Source: Bradyrhizobium sp. Ec3.3
GTDB taxonomy: Bacteria > Pseudomonadota > Alphaproteobacteria > Rhizobiales > Xanthobacteraceae
DNA length: 64,000 nt
Reading direction: 5' to 3'
Assembly: GCF_000472925.1 (NCBI RefSeq)
Contig: NZ_AXAS01000002.1
Location: 372,001 to 436,000 of the forward strand
In this document: positions 1 to 7,447 of the stretch, piece by piece
How positions within the stretch are numbered: the stretch's first letter is position 1
Layout: each line of letters begins with the position of its first letter
The notes under the pieces: generated by a model
Seen by the model: the letters and a program-made list of their open reading frames with translations, nothing else
Told to the model about the DNA's origin: nothing
Database searches by the model: none
Program-made: the position numbers and the translations under genes

Positions 1-195
1 CCCCGTCAGGCGAATAAAGACCCTGTCGCCCCACGGCGTCAACCTGGGTGGAGCCGATCGGGCTTGGGGACGGCTACAGCAACGAAAACGGCCCCGTTTT
101 GCTCCATTTTCGCAGCTTTATGCCCGAAACAGCTGCTTTAGGGGATTTCTATGCTGCAATGCGGGATGCCGAATGCTGCTATGCAAACAAACCGA

Positions 196-224
196 TTGCC
201 GTTGGCATCTGGTATACATAGATT
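196..224 (+). promoter_or_regulatory. Operator/promoter motif, copy 1
   Basis: TTGCCG at 196 is followed directly by TTGGCAT-CTG-GTATAC (202-217), with TAGATT 17 bp after the first hexamer. The same arrangement recurs at 581, 2081 and 3656. The GTATAC core with flanking T..A fits the known FadR-subfamily GntR operator shape (TnGT-n-AC-nA). It lies 53 bp before the 45-residue gene. The link to a GntR regulator is inference, and no such regulator is in the window. Confidence 0.55.
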
Positions 225-277
225 GCCTTTCAAGGATGAGACAGCAATACTGACCGTCTTGAGAAAGGGAACTTCCG

Positions 278-415
278 ATGTCCAAGTCCGCCGCCGTCGC
301 GCTCCAGCCCTCCAGCTCCCTGATCAGCCGCCTCGTGGCCGCGATCGACCGCCTGCTGATGGCAAGCGCCGAGATCTCCATCCGCAACGGCGACCAGCCG
401 CGCTTCGGCCTCTGA
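278..415 (+). CDS. Small conserved-looking protein, 45 aa
   Basis: The ATG is preceded by AAGGGA seven bases upstream. The 45-residue product starts MSKSAAVALQPSSSL and ends RFGL. It has a hydrophobic-amphipathic middle (LISRLVAAIDRLLMASAEISI) but no clear membrane span or signal peptide, and no known domain. A strong terminator follows 60 bp downstream and a copy of the shared operator-like motif lies upstream, so it looks like a monocistronic, regulated gene co-controlled with the antiporters. From memory, similar short proteins occur in Bradyrhizobium; I cannot verify that here. The function is unknown. Confidence 0.6.
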   Translation: MSKSAAVALQPSSSLISRLVAAIDRLLMASAEISIRNGDQPRFGL

Positions 416-476
416 GACCTTCAGCGCGTCGAATTGTCGCGCCGAGTTTAAATCTCCCGAATTGCGACTTTCGATG

Positions 477-508
477 AATGGCCCCTCTGCGCGGGGCCAT
501 TTCTATTT
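477..508 (+). terminator. Rho-independent terminator after the 45-aa gene
   Basis: AATGGCCCC (477-485) pairs perfectly with GGGGCCATT (493-501) around a seven-base loop and is followed by TCTATTT. It separates the small gene from the first antiporter. Confidence 0.75.
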
Positions 509-580
509 GCGCATACGGCTCGTTGCGCGACCTCCACACAAGCAGGTTGCGGCATAAGCGCACGGTGAGCCGTCGGGCGC

Positions 581-609
581 TTGAAGCTTGGCATAATGAA
601 TACAAGAAT
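581..609 (+). promoter_or_regulatory. Operator/promoter motif, copy 2
   Basis: TTGAAG at 581, then TTGGCAT-AAT-GAATAC (588-603), with AAGAAT 17 bp after the first hexamer. It lies 45 bp before the first antiporter and differs from copy 4 at two of 20 aligned positions. Confidence 0.6.
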
Positions 610-654
610 GCCTCTACAGCGCTCGCAAAAAAGAGAAGCGCATCTGGAGGATTC

Positions 655-1944
655 ATGACGGACATGGTGCACGCAACAACGGCCCCAACGGCCGCGCGCG
701 TCAGCGACACCTTTCGCTGGGCTCAACTCGCGATCGGCGTCGCCGCGATGGTGATGATCGCGAACTATCAATATGGCTGGACGTTCTTCGTCCCCGACAT
801 CCAGAAAACATTCGGCTGGGATCGCGCCTCGATCCAGTGGGCGTTTACGTTGTTCGTGCTGTTCGAGACCTGGCTCGTGCCGGTCGAGGGATGGTTCGTC
901 GACAAATACGGTCCGCGCATCGTCGTCCTCGTCGGCGGCGTGCTCTGCGCGATCGGCTGGATGATCAACGCCAAGGCCACCACGCTGAACGGTTACTATC
1001 TCGGCATGATCATCGCGGGCATCGGCGCCGGCGCCGTCTACGGCACCTGCGTCGGCAACGCGCTGAAATGGTTTCCGGATAAGCGCGGTCTTGCCGCCGG
1101 CCTCACGGCGGCCGGCTTCGGCGCCGGCTCCGCGCTCACGGTCGCGCCGATCCAGGCGATGATCAAGGACTCGGGATTCCAGTCCACCTTCCTCTATTTC
1201 GGCCTCGGCCAAGGCATCATCATCTGCATCCTCGCCTTCTTCCTGCTCGCGCCGAAGCCGGGCCAGGTGCCGAACGTGGTGCAGAATGCCGCGCTCGTGC
1301 AGAGCCGGCGCAACTATCAGCCAACGGAAGTGCTGCGCCAGCCGATCTTCTGGCTGATGTACTTCATGTTCATGATCGTCGGCGCCGGCGGCTTGATGGT
1401 GACGGCGAATCTCAAGCCGATCGCGGTCGACTGGAAGGTCGACGCCATTCCGGTCACGCTCATGGGCATGACCATGACGGCGGTGACGTTCGCAGCGACC
1501 ATCGACCGCGTGCTCAACGGCCTGACGCGTCCGTTCTTCGGCTGGATCTCCGACATGATCGGCCGCGAGAACACGATGTTCATCGCCTTCGGCATGGAAG
1601 GCATCGGCATCTGGATGCTCTACCTCTGGGGCCACGATCCCGTCTGGTTCGTGTTGCTGTCGGGCTTCGTGTTCTTCGCCTGGGGTGAGATCTACTCGCT
1701 GTTCCCCTCGACCTGCACCGACACGTTCGGCGCTAAGTTCGCGACCACCAATGCGGGCCTGCTCTACACTGCGAAGGGCACGGCCGCGCTCCTTGTTCCC
1801 TTGGCCAACTATGTGCAGCAGACCTCGGGCCATTGGGACAACGTGTTCATCATCGCGGCCGGCGCCAACATCCTTGCCTCGTTGCTTGCGATCCTGGTGC
1901 TGAAACCCTGGCGCAAGACGGTCGTCGCGCAGGCGTCCGCCTAA
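655..1944 (+). CDS. Oxalate/formate-type MFS antiporter (OFA family), first copy
   Basis: This is a 429-residue major facilitator protein with about twelve hydrophobic segments. Between segments 2 and 3 it carries the MFS loop motif as VDKYGPR (near residue 81), and its second half has GWISDMIGRENTM. It starts MTDMVHATT with GGAGG four bases before the ATG; an in-frame extension further upstream would read through the operator motif. The overall pattern resembles OxlT-type carriers, which exchange external oxalate for internal formate. The substrate is inferred from family resemblance; other monocarboxylates are possible. It sits in its own unit between a motif copy and an 11-bp terminator and is a close paralogue of the next gene. 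Confidence 0.75.
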   Translation: MTDMVHATTAPTAARVSDTFRWAQLAIGVAAMVMIANYQYGWTFFVPDIQKTFGWDRASIQWAFTLFVLFETWLVPVEGWFVDKYGPRIVVLVGGVLCAIGWMINAKATTLNGYYLGMIIAGIGAGAVYGTCVGNALKWFPDKRGLAAGLTAAGFGAGSALTVAPIQAMIKDSGFQSTFLYFGLGQGIIICILAFFLLAPKPGQVPNVVQNAALVQSRRNYQPTEVLRQPIFWLMYFMFMIVGAGGLMVTANLKPIAVDWKVDAIPVTLMGMTMTAVTFAATIDRVLNGLTRPFFGWISDMIGRENTMFIAFGMEGIGIWMLYLWGHDPVWFVLLSGFVFFAWGEIYSLFPSTCTDTFGAKFATTNAGLLYTAKGTAALLVPLANYVQQTSGHWDNVFIIAAGANILASLLAILVLKPWRKTVVAQASA

Positions 1945-1972
1945 GCCCTCACCCTTCCAATCTCGCGCACTG

Positions 1973-2008
1973 CGCCCGGCCCCTTTGGGGGCCGGGCGTT
2001 TCGTTTTT
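1973..2008 (+). terminator. Rho-independent terminator after first antiporter
   Basis: CGCCCGGCCCC (1973-1983) and GGGGCCGGGCG (1988-1998) form a perfect 11-bp stem with a TTTG loop, followed by TTTCGTTTTT. Confidence 0.9.
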
Positions 2009-2080
2009 AGAGAATAGTTCCAACTTCACATAATCCGAAGGAACCAGCGCATTTTGCTGCGACGCACCGCAAGATAGGAC

Positions 2081-2109
2081 TTGCATTCTGGGATATGGTA
2101 TACCAAGCT
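2081..2109 (+). promoter_or_regulatory. Operator/promoter motif, copy 3
   Basis: TTGCAT at 2081, then CTGGGAT-ATG-GTATAC (2088-2103), with CAAGCT 17 bp after the first hexamer. It contains the perfect 10-bp palindrome TGGTATACCA (2096-2105). It lies 96 bp before the second antiporter. Confidence 0.6.
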
Positions 2110-2205
2110 CCGCGCCGCGCTTGCGACCATACGCCACAAGATTTGCGACACTCCGTCGTCTTGCCGACGCCGGGTAACAACAGGCAGCGCGTTGGGAGGT
2201 TGTTG

Positions 2206-3528
2206 ATGATTTCCAGCACGGACGGCGCCGTCACGGCCGCGCCTCTTCGAAGTGGTTTCCGTTGGCTCCAGCTCGTGATGGGCATCGTCTGCATGGCGAT
2301 GATCGCCAACCTGCAATATGGCTGGACGCTGTTCGTCGATCCGATCGATGCCAAGCATCACTGGGGCCGCGCCGCGATCCAGCTCGCCTTCACGATCTTC
2401 GTGGTGACCGAAACCTGGCTCGTGCCGATCGAGGCCTGGTTCGTCGACAAATACGGCCCGCGCATCGTGATCATGTTCGGCGGCGTGATGATCGCCCTGT
2501 CCTGGGTGCTCAACTCCTACGCTGACTCGCTCACCTTTCTCTACGCCGCCGCAGTCGTCGGCGGCATGGGCGCGGGCGCGGTGTACGGCACCTGCGTCGG
2601 CAACGCGTTGAAATGGTTCCCCGACCGTCGCGGCCTTGCCGCCGGCGCGACCGCCGCAGGCTTCGGTGCGGGCGCGGCGATCACCGTGGTGCCCATCGCC
2701 AGCATGATCGCCTCCAGCGGCTACCAGACCGCGTTCTTCACCTTCGGCATCGGCCAGGGCGTGATCGTCTTCGTGCTCGCCTTCTTCATCCAGCCGCCGT
2801 CGATCTTCGTGCCGCCGAGGAAGAAGAAGCTCAACCTGCCGCAGACCAAGATCGACTTCACCCCGCCGCAGGTGCTGCGCAGCCCAATTTTCTGGGTGAT
2901 GTATGTGGTCTTCGTGATGGTTGCCTCCGGCGGCCTGATGACCGCTGCCCAGATCGCGCCGATCGCACACGACTTCAACATCGCCAACACGCCGGTCACG
3001 CTCGCCGGCTTCCAGATGGCGGCGCTGACCTTCGCGATCTCGCTCGATCGCATCTTCGACGGTTTCGGCCGTCCGTTCTTCGGCTGGGTCTCCGACAATA
3101 TCGGCCGCGAGCACACCATGTTCATCGCCTTCGGCACGGCCGCCTTGATGCTGCTGACGCTGTCGGCCTATGGTCACGTGCCGATCGTGTTCGTGCTCGC
3201 GACGGCAGTGTACTTCGGCGTGTTCGGCGAGATCTACTCGCTGTTCCCGGCAACCTGCGGCGACACCTTCGGTTCGAAGTTCGCAACCACCAACAATGGC
3301 ATGCTCTACACTGCGAAGGGTACCGCCTCGTTGCTGGTGCCGCTCGCAAGCGTGATCTCGGCGACCTATGGCTGGAAGGCGGTGTTCGTCGTTGCAGTCG
3401 CGCTGAACGCGACGGCGGCGCTGATGGCGGTGTTCGTGATCAAGCCGCTGCGGCGCTCCTTCATCCTCGGCAAGGAAGCCGCGACGATCGAGGCTGCAAC
3501 GGGCAACGCTAAGACCGAGACGGCGTAG
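2206..3528 (+). CDS. Oxalate/formate-type MFS antiporter (OFA family), second copy
   Basis: This 440-residue MFS carrier is a clear paralogue of the previous gene. Both share NxQYGWT in segment 1, ETWLVP and VDKYGPRIV, the block AVYGTCVGNALKWFPD, GRPFFGWxSDxIGRE, and LLYTAKGTA or MLYTAKGTA near the C-terminus. The start is set by GGGAGG six bases before ATG 2206, because the longer frame would run through the operator palindrome. Two separately promoted, terminated copies suggest different affinities or substrates (oxalate, formate or related acids) rather than one operon; this is inference. Confidence 0.75.
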   Translation: MISSTDGAVTAAPLRSGFRWLQLVMGIVCMAMIANLQYGWTLFVDPIDAKHHWGRAAIQLAFTIFVVTETWLVPIEAWFVDKYGPRIVIMFGGVMIALSWVLNSYADSLTFLYAAAVVGGMGAGAVYGTCVGNALKWFPDRRGLAAGATAAGFGAGAAITVVPIASMIASSGYQTAFFTFGIGQGVIVFVLAFFIQPPSIFVPPRKKKLNLPQTKIDFTPPQVLRSPIFWVMYVVFVMVASGGLMTAAQIAPIAHDFNIANTPVTLAGFQMAALTFAISLDRIFDGFGRPFFGWVSDNIGREHTMFIAFGTAALMLLTLSAYGHVPIVFVLATAVYFGVFGEIYSLFPATCGDTFGSKFATTNNGMLYTAKGTASLLVPLASVISATYGWKAVFVVAVALNATAALMAVFVIKPLRRSFILGKEAATIEAATGNAKTETA

Positions 3529-3555
3529 CGAGAGCAAACGCTTTCGCATCGGCCA

Positions 3556-3587
3556 AAAGGGGCGCAGTATTGCGCCCCTTTCTTTTT
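3556..3587 (+). terminator. Rho-independent terminator after second antiporter
   Basis: AAAGGGGCGCA (3556-3566) and TGCGCCCCTTT (3571-3581) form a perfect 11-bp stem with a GTAT loop, followed by CTTTTT. Confidence 0.92.
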
Positions 3588-3655
3588 GCTGGTTGGCGCA
3601 TGCGAAACGTCAGCATTGCTGCCGCAAGATTTTTCGGATGCGCCAAATCCAGTGC

Positions 3656-3684
3656 TTGACGATTGGCATAATGTATACCAGACT
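3656..3684 (+). promoter_or_regulatory. Operator/promoter motif, copy 4
   Basis: TTGACG at 3656, then TTGGCAT-AAT-GTATAC (3663-3678) and CAGACT 17 bp after the first hexamer. It lies 31 bp before the CBS-pair gene. TTGACG is the best -35 hexamer of the four copies. Confidence 0.6.
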
Positions 3685-3715
3685 ATTTCCAGATCGTTCA
3701 CCCAGGGAGGTTGCA

Positions 3716-4141
3716 ATGCTGGTCGGAGACATTCTGCGCAAGAAGACGTCGCGCGTCGTGACCGTGCGTATGAACGAAACGGTGGGTATTGCCGCGAAGC
3801 TGATGCGCGCCAACAACATCAGCGCGCTCGTGGTCAAGGACGTCGTCCGCTCCGAGGGCAACACCGCCGTCGGCATGTTCACCGAGCGCGACGTGGTGCG
3901 CGCCGTCGCCGAGCACGGCGCGGCCAGCGTCAACGTCAAGGTCTCGCAGCTCATCTCGGTGCAGCAGCTCGTCTCCTGCACCTCCTCCGATACGATCGAG
4001 CACGTGCGGCATCTGATGAACCGGCACCACATCCGGCACCTGCCCGTGATCGACGACTACAGCCTCGTCTCCGTCATCAGCATGCGCGACATCGCCGCCG
4101 CCGTCGACGCGATCACCGACAGCACGCCGCACGCGGCCTGA
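3716..4141 (+). CDS. CBS-domain-pair protein
   Basis: This 141-residue cytosolic protein is two CBS domains in tandem (roughly residues 8-66 and 74-131) with nothing else attached. CBS pairs bind adenine nucleotides and act as energy-state sensors. Typical features are MRANNISALVV, GMFTERDVVRAV, MNRHHIRHLPVI and SVISMRDIAAAV. The start ATG has GGGAGG five bases upstream; a longer frame from about 3593 is rejected because it covers the operator-like motif. Sharing that motif with the antiporters suggests it belongs to the same regulon, perhaps reporting energy state during oxalate/formate use; that role is inference. Confidence 0.85.
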   Translation: MLVGDILRKKTSRVVTVRMNETVGIAAKLMRANNISALVVKDVVRSEGNTAVGMFTERDVVRAVAEHGAASVNVKVSQLISVQQLVSCTSSDTIEHVRHLMNRHHIRHLPVIDDYSLVSVISMRDIAAAVDAITDSTPHAA

Positions 4142-4174
4142 CGGGCTGAACTACTTCCCCTGCGACTTCTGGCC

Positions 4175-4197
4175 CCGGCTCGGACCATCCGAGCCGG
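4175..4197 (+). terminator. Hairpin after CBS gene, possible terminator
   Basis: CCGGCTCGG (4175-4183) and CCGAGCCGG (4189-4197) form a perfect 9-bp stem with a five-base loop. There is no T run after it, so it may be a weak or Rho-assisted terminator. Confidence 0.4.
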
Positions 4198-4251
4198 CCG
4201 GGACCCTTCGTGCCCAGATTCCCGATTCAGCTCCCCCTCTGCGAGGATTTC

Positions 4252-5265
4252 ATGAAGATCTGCATCTACGGCGCCGGCGCGATCGGCGGATATCTTGGAG
4301 TGCAGCTTAAGCGCGCGGGCGCCGACGTCAGCCTCGTTGCGCGCGGCCCTCACCTCGTCGCCATGCGCGAGCGCGGCTTGAGGCTGCTCATGGATGGCGA
4401 GGAGCACGTGGTGCATCCGCGCTGCACCGACAACGCGGCCGAGCTCGGCGTGCAGGACTACGTGATCGTCACGCTGAAGGCGCATTCGATCACCGGCGTG
4501 ATCGAGAAGATGCAGCCGCTGCTGGGGCCGCGTACCCGCATCGTCACCGCGGTGAACGGCATCCCCTATTGGTACTTCTACAAGCACGGCGGAAGTTACG
4601 AGAACTCCACGCTCGAGAGCATCGATGCCGGCGGCCGGCAGTGGCGGGAGCTGGGCGCCGAGCGTGCCATCGGCTGCATCGTCTATCCCGCCACCGAGAT
4701 CGAGGCGCCCGGCGTGATCCGCCATGTCTACGGCAACAATTTCCCGCTCGGCGAGCCCTCGGGCGAGATCACGCCCGACGTGCAGCGCCTGGCCGACCTC
4801 TTCGTCGCTGCCGGCATGAAGGCGCCGGTGCTCGACCGCATCCGCGACGAGATCTGGCTGAAACTCTGGGGCAATGTCTGCTTCAATCCGATCAGCGCGC
4901 TGACCCATGCAACGCTCGACGTGATCTGCACCGATCCTGCGACGCGTGCGCTGTCGCGTGCGGTGATGCTGGAGACGCAGGCGATCGCCGAGACTTTCGG
5001 CGTCAAGTTCCGCGTCGACGTCGAGCGCCGCATCGAGGGCGCCCGCAAGGTCGGCGCGCACAAGACCTCGATGCTCCAGGATCTCGAGCGCGGCCGCCCG
5101 ATGGAGATCGATCCGCTCGTCACTGTGGTCCAGGAGATGGGCCGCATGACCGGCATCGCTACGCCCGCGCTCGATTCCGTGCTCGCCATGGTCACCCAGC
5201 GCGCCCGGATCGCCGGCCTCTACGACGGCGTCACGACGCCTGCCCAAACCAAGGCGGTGGCGTGA
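4252..5265 (+). CDS. 2-dehydropantoate 2-reductase family (PanE/ApbA-like)
   Basis: This 337-residue protein starts MKICIYGAGAIGGYLG, the glycine-rich NADP-binding turn of the ketopantoate reductase family, and has the C-terminal helical domain with KLWGNVCFNPISALT, which carries the family lysine and asparagine. GAGGA lies four bases before the ATG. Genuine PanE makes pantoate for coenzyme A; many paralogues in proteobacteria reduce other 2-oxo acids. Its stop overlaps the start of the following FAH gene (TGATG), so the two are translationally coupled. That coupling argues for a catabolic pair rather than pantothenate synthesis, but this is inference. Confidence 0.8.
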   Translation: MKICIYGAGAIGGYLGVQLKRAGADVSLVARGPHLVAMRERGLRLLMDGEEHVVHPRCTDNAAELGVQDYVIVTLKAHSITGVIEKMQPLLGPRTRIVTAVNGIPYWYFYKHGGSYENSTLESIDAGGRQWRELGAERAIGCIVYPATEIEAPGVIRHVYGNNFPLGEPSGEITPDVQRLADLFVAAGMKAPVLDRIRDEIWLKLWGNVCFNPISALTHATLDVICTDPATRALSRAVMLETQAIAETFGVKFRVDVERRIEGARKVGAHKTSMLQDLERGRPMEIDPLVTVVQEMGRMTGIATPALDSVLAMVTQRARIAGLYDGVTTPAQTKAVA

Positions 5266-6053
5266 TGAGCGCGGCCGGCCCGACGAAATGGCTCCGCTTC
5301 CGACACGCCGGCGCGACGGGATTCGGAACGCTCACGCCAAGCGGCATCGCGGTACATGACGGCGAGATTTTCGGCCGCAACACGCCGAACGGCCGAGTGC
5401 TGGCGCTCGACGAAGTGGAGCTGCTCGCGCCGTGCGCGCCGAGCAAGATCGTCGCGCTCTGGAACAACTTTCACGCGCTCGCCGCAAAGCTCAATCAGCC
5501 CGAGCCGCCGGAGCCGCTGTATCTGTTGAAGGCAACCACCAGCATCACAACGCCGGGCGCCGTGATCCGCCGCCCCTCCTCCTATGACGGCAAGACCACG
5601 TATGAAGGCGAGCTCGGCATCGTCATCGGCAAGAGCTGCAGCCGCGTTTCGAAAGCCGAGGCCGACGCCTTCATCTTTGGCTACACCTGTGTCAACGACA
5701 TCACCGCCAACGACATCCTCACCCGCGATCCTACCTTCGCGCAATGGGCCCGCGCCAAGGGCATCGACGACTACGGCCCGTTCGGCCCGGTGATCGTAAC
5801 CGGTCTCGATCCCGCAAAGCTCGTCGTCCGAACCATCCTCAACGGCGTGGAGCGGCAGAACTATCCGATCTCCGACATGATCTTCAGCGCGCAGGAACTG
5901 GTCAGCAAGATCTCGCATGACATGACCCTGCTTCCGGGCGACCTCATTGCGGTGGGCACCTCCGTCGGAGTCGGCGTGATGAAGGAGCCCGTCAACACCG
6001 TGACCGTCGCGATCGACGGCATCGGCGAGCTGACCAACGAGTTTCGTCTGTAG
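5265..6053 (+). CDS. Fumarylacetoacetate hydrolase (FAH) family protein
   Basis: This 262-residue protein overlaps the reductase stop codon by one base. Its core is a standard FAH fold: LLAPCAPSKIVALWNNF, then YEGELGIVIGK with the metal-ligand glutamates, GYTCVNDITANDI, and LLPGDLIAVGTSVGVG near the C-terminus. Members cleave C-C bonds of 2,4-diketo or oxaloacetate-like acids, or hydrate and isomerise such compounds, using a divalent metal. With a 2-oxoacid reductase as its operon partner, it probably handles a small keto acid; the substrate cannot be read from sequence. Confidence 0.82.
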   Translation: MSAAGPTKWLRFRHAGATGFGTLTPSGIAVHDGEIFGRNTPNGRVLALDEVELLAPCAPSKIVALWNNFHALAAKLNQPEPPEPLYLLKATTSITTPGAVIRRPSSYDGKTTYEGELGIVIGKSCSRVSKAEADAFIFGYTCVNDITANDILTRDPTFAQWARAKGIDDYGPFGPVIVTGLDPAKLVVRTILNGVERQNYPISDMIFSAQELVSKISHDMTLLPGDLIAVGTSVGVGVMKEPVNTVTVAIDGIGELTNEFRL

Positions 6054-6067
6054 CCGAACCGTCGTAA

Positions 6068-6093
6068 CCCGGATGAGCGAAGCGACATCCGGG
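6068..6093. repeat. REP-like palindromic repeat
   Basis: CCCGGATG (6068-6075) and CATCCGGG (6086-6093) flank AGCGAAGCGA. This is an intergenic palindrome of a type I recall as frequent in Bradyrhizobium genomes. It lies just after the FAH gene and may double as a transcription end. Confidence 0.6.
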
Positions 6094-6307
6094 AGGCGCG
6101 CCTCCGCGGGATGGCTTGCTTGAGTTCTCGCAAAACCCATCCTGCGCTTATCACGCGCGTGTGAGGTCTCACGCACAGCAAACATATTTCTCCAACGCGC
6201 CGCGCGTTCGCCGCACTGTGGACGCATTCCGACGCGCATCTTCGAGGTGCTTGGGGAGCGCGGCGGGCTACGGCCGTGCTTTGTCTGATCTCAAAGGGGA
6301 ACTACCA

Positions 6308-6505
6308 GTGAAGAAAATCGTGATTGCAATGGGCGCAACGCTTGCCCTGGCGACGGCCGCGAGCGCCGCGGATCTGCCGCACCGGCAGCCCGTCCCCGTC
6401 TATCCGCAGGGACCGGCTCCGATCGGCAAGATGCCGATCGGCAAATCGCCGATTGGAAAAGCTCCGATCGGCAAGGCGCCCGGCCCCATCGTGTCGCGCT
6501 ACTGA
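6308..6505 (+). CDS. Small exported protein with PIGK repeats, 65 aa
   Basis: It starts at GTG 6308 with AAGGGGA seven bases upstream; the reading frame further upstream has no such site. The product has a signal peptide (KKIVIAMGATLALATAASA, cleavage before ADLP) and a mature part of about 44 residues. The mature part holds four consecutive PIGK units separated by one residue each, then APGPIVSRY. The repeat is lysine-, glycine- and proline-rich, so the secreted chain is basic and probably unstructured. No domain is recognisable and the function is unknown; a periplasmic or surface-associated role is likely. Confidence 0.65.
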   Translation: MKKIVIAMGATLALATAASAADLPHRQPVPVYPQGPAPIGKMPIGKSPIGKAPIGKAPGPIVSRY

Positions 6506-6555
6506 AGCCTCACGCATCTCCAAAGCTGCTTTTGTCGACGGCTGAAAGGCGAAGC

Positions 6556-7182
6556 GTGGCAATCACACGTCAGAGATCGGGATTGCGCATCCTAGCGGGA
6601 TGCGCAGTCCTTTCGCTCGTTTGCACAATCCAGTCGGCTTCTGCCCACGAGGCACGCAAGCGCATCGCTGACGCGAATGCGCTTGCGCCCCGTAACGCGC
6701 CTGCCCGGTCCAAGGCCGGTCAGGCGAAGGGCCCCTATTACGTGGACTTCAGAGCAAGGACCGCGGCAAGCTGGGGACATGCCTTCGTCTGGTACGGCAA
6801 GACCAGCGAGCGCGCCGTCGAAGTCGCAGGCCTGACGCCCGCGGGCGACACGCTCACCTATATGCTCGGCCACGTCATTCCGGTCCCGTCCGAGACGGGG
6901 GCGAGCTATGGCGACCTCGATCCGGAATATCTGACGGCAAGCTACCGCGTCTATCTGAACGAGGCCGACGCCAAGCGGGTGTTCGCCTATATCAGGAAAT
7001 TGCAGGACAGTTCGCCGGTCTGGAACGCCGAGACCATGAACTGCACGGGCTTCATCGGCAACATCGCGGAGTTCATGGGACTGAAGGTCCCCATGCGCTG
7101 GCAACGCCCCGAGGAGTACGTCAGCAAACTGAAGGAAATGAACGCCGGCCGCCAGATGGTCCAGCTCGCGCCGGAGCAGTAG
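6556..7182 (+). CDS. Exported protein, possible permuted papain-like fold
   Basis: GTG 6556 has AAAGG six bases upstream; TTG 6532 is an alternative that adds eight residues. The 208-residue product has a signal peptide ending at IQSASA-HEARK. The mature part carries SWGHAFVWYGK and, about 80 residues later, MNCTGFIGNIAEFMG. A histidine in a GHxFV strand followed by a cysteine at the start of a helix is the order seen in circularly permuted papain-like hydrolases (LRAT, YiiX and NlpC-like relatives). The assignment rests on these two motifs only. It lies just after the PIGK peptide gene, but whether they are co-transcribed is not clear. Confidence 0.55.
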   Translation: MAITRQRSGLRILAGCAVLSLVCTIQSASAHEARKRIADANALAPRNAPARSKAGQAKGPYYVDFRARTAASWGHAFVWYGKTSERAVEVAGLTPAGDTLTYMLGHVIPVPSETGASYGDLDPEYLTASYRVYLNEADAKRVFAYIRKLQDSSPVWNAETMNCTGFIGNIAEFMGLKVPMRWQRPEEYVSKLKEMNAGRQMVQLAPEQ

Positions 7183-7200
7183 CGCGCGTTCATACCCACT

Positions 7201-7220
7201 GGGCAGGACCTCCTGCCCTT
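7201..7220 (+). terminator. Hairpin after exported protein gene
   Basis: GGGCAGG (7201-7207) and CCTGCCC (7212-7218) form a 7-bp stem with a four-base loop, 19 bp after the stop codon. Only TT follows, so it is a weak candidate. Confidence 0.35.
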
Positions 7221-7237
7221 CCACGAGCCTCCTCGTC

Positions 7238-7269
7238 ATTCCGGGACGCGCCAAGCGCAAGCCCGGAAT
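7238..7269. repeat. ATTCCGGG-type palindromic repeat
   Basis: ATTCCGGG and CCCGGAAT form the ends of a 32-bp imperfect palindrome. The same family recurs at 7321 and 13462. Confidence 0.6.
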
Positions 7270-7320
7270 CCATATCCGCGAGCGTTAGTTGGGTCACGAG
7301 CCGGCAAGGCGGCCGTGCAT

Positions 7321-7356
7321 CATTCCGGGCTCGGCGCTTCGCGCCGCCCCGGAATG
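7321..7356. repeat. CATTCCGGG-type palindromic repeat
   Basis: CATTCCGGG and CCCGGAATG bracket an inner GGCGC-TTC-GCGCC stem, giving a strong 36-bp hairpin. It is the second member of this family within 120 bp. Confidence 0.65.
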
Positions 7357-7447
7357 ACGTACTTTCGGGTCTTGCGGCTCGAACCCGGGCGCCTGACAGA
7401 GCGACAAAATAGCCGCCGCTCACCGCAAGCACGTCGACGCACCAATC

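Noticed and set aside
448..1833. Long minus-strand open frame opposite the first antiporter, and similar ones at 2026-3549 and 15138-17405
   Set aside because: They are rich in Arg, His, Asp and Glu with no motif, lack ribosome sites and lie exactly opposite genes with clear families. This is what GC-rich coding DNA produces on its other strand.
588..3678. Reading the TTGGCAT motif as a sigma-54 promoter
   Set aside because: The -12 GC/TTGC element is missing at the required ten-base spacing in all four copies.
3593..3715. Extended start for the CBS-pair protein
   Set aside because: The extra 41 codons cover the operator-like motif and have no ribosome site, while ATG 3716 has a good one.
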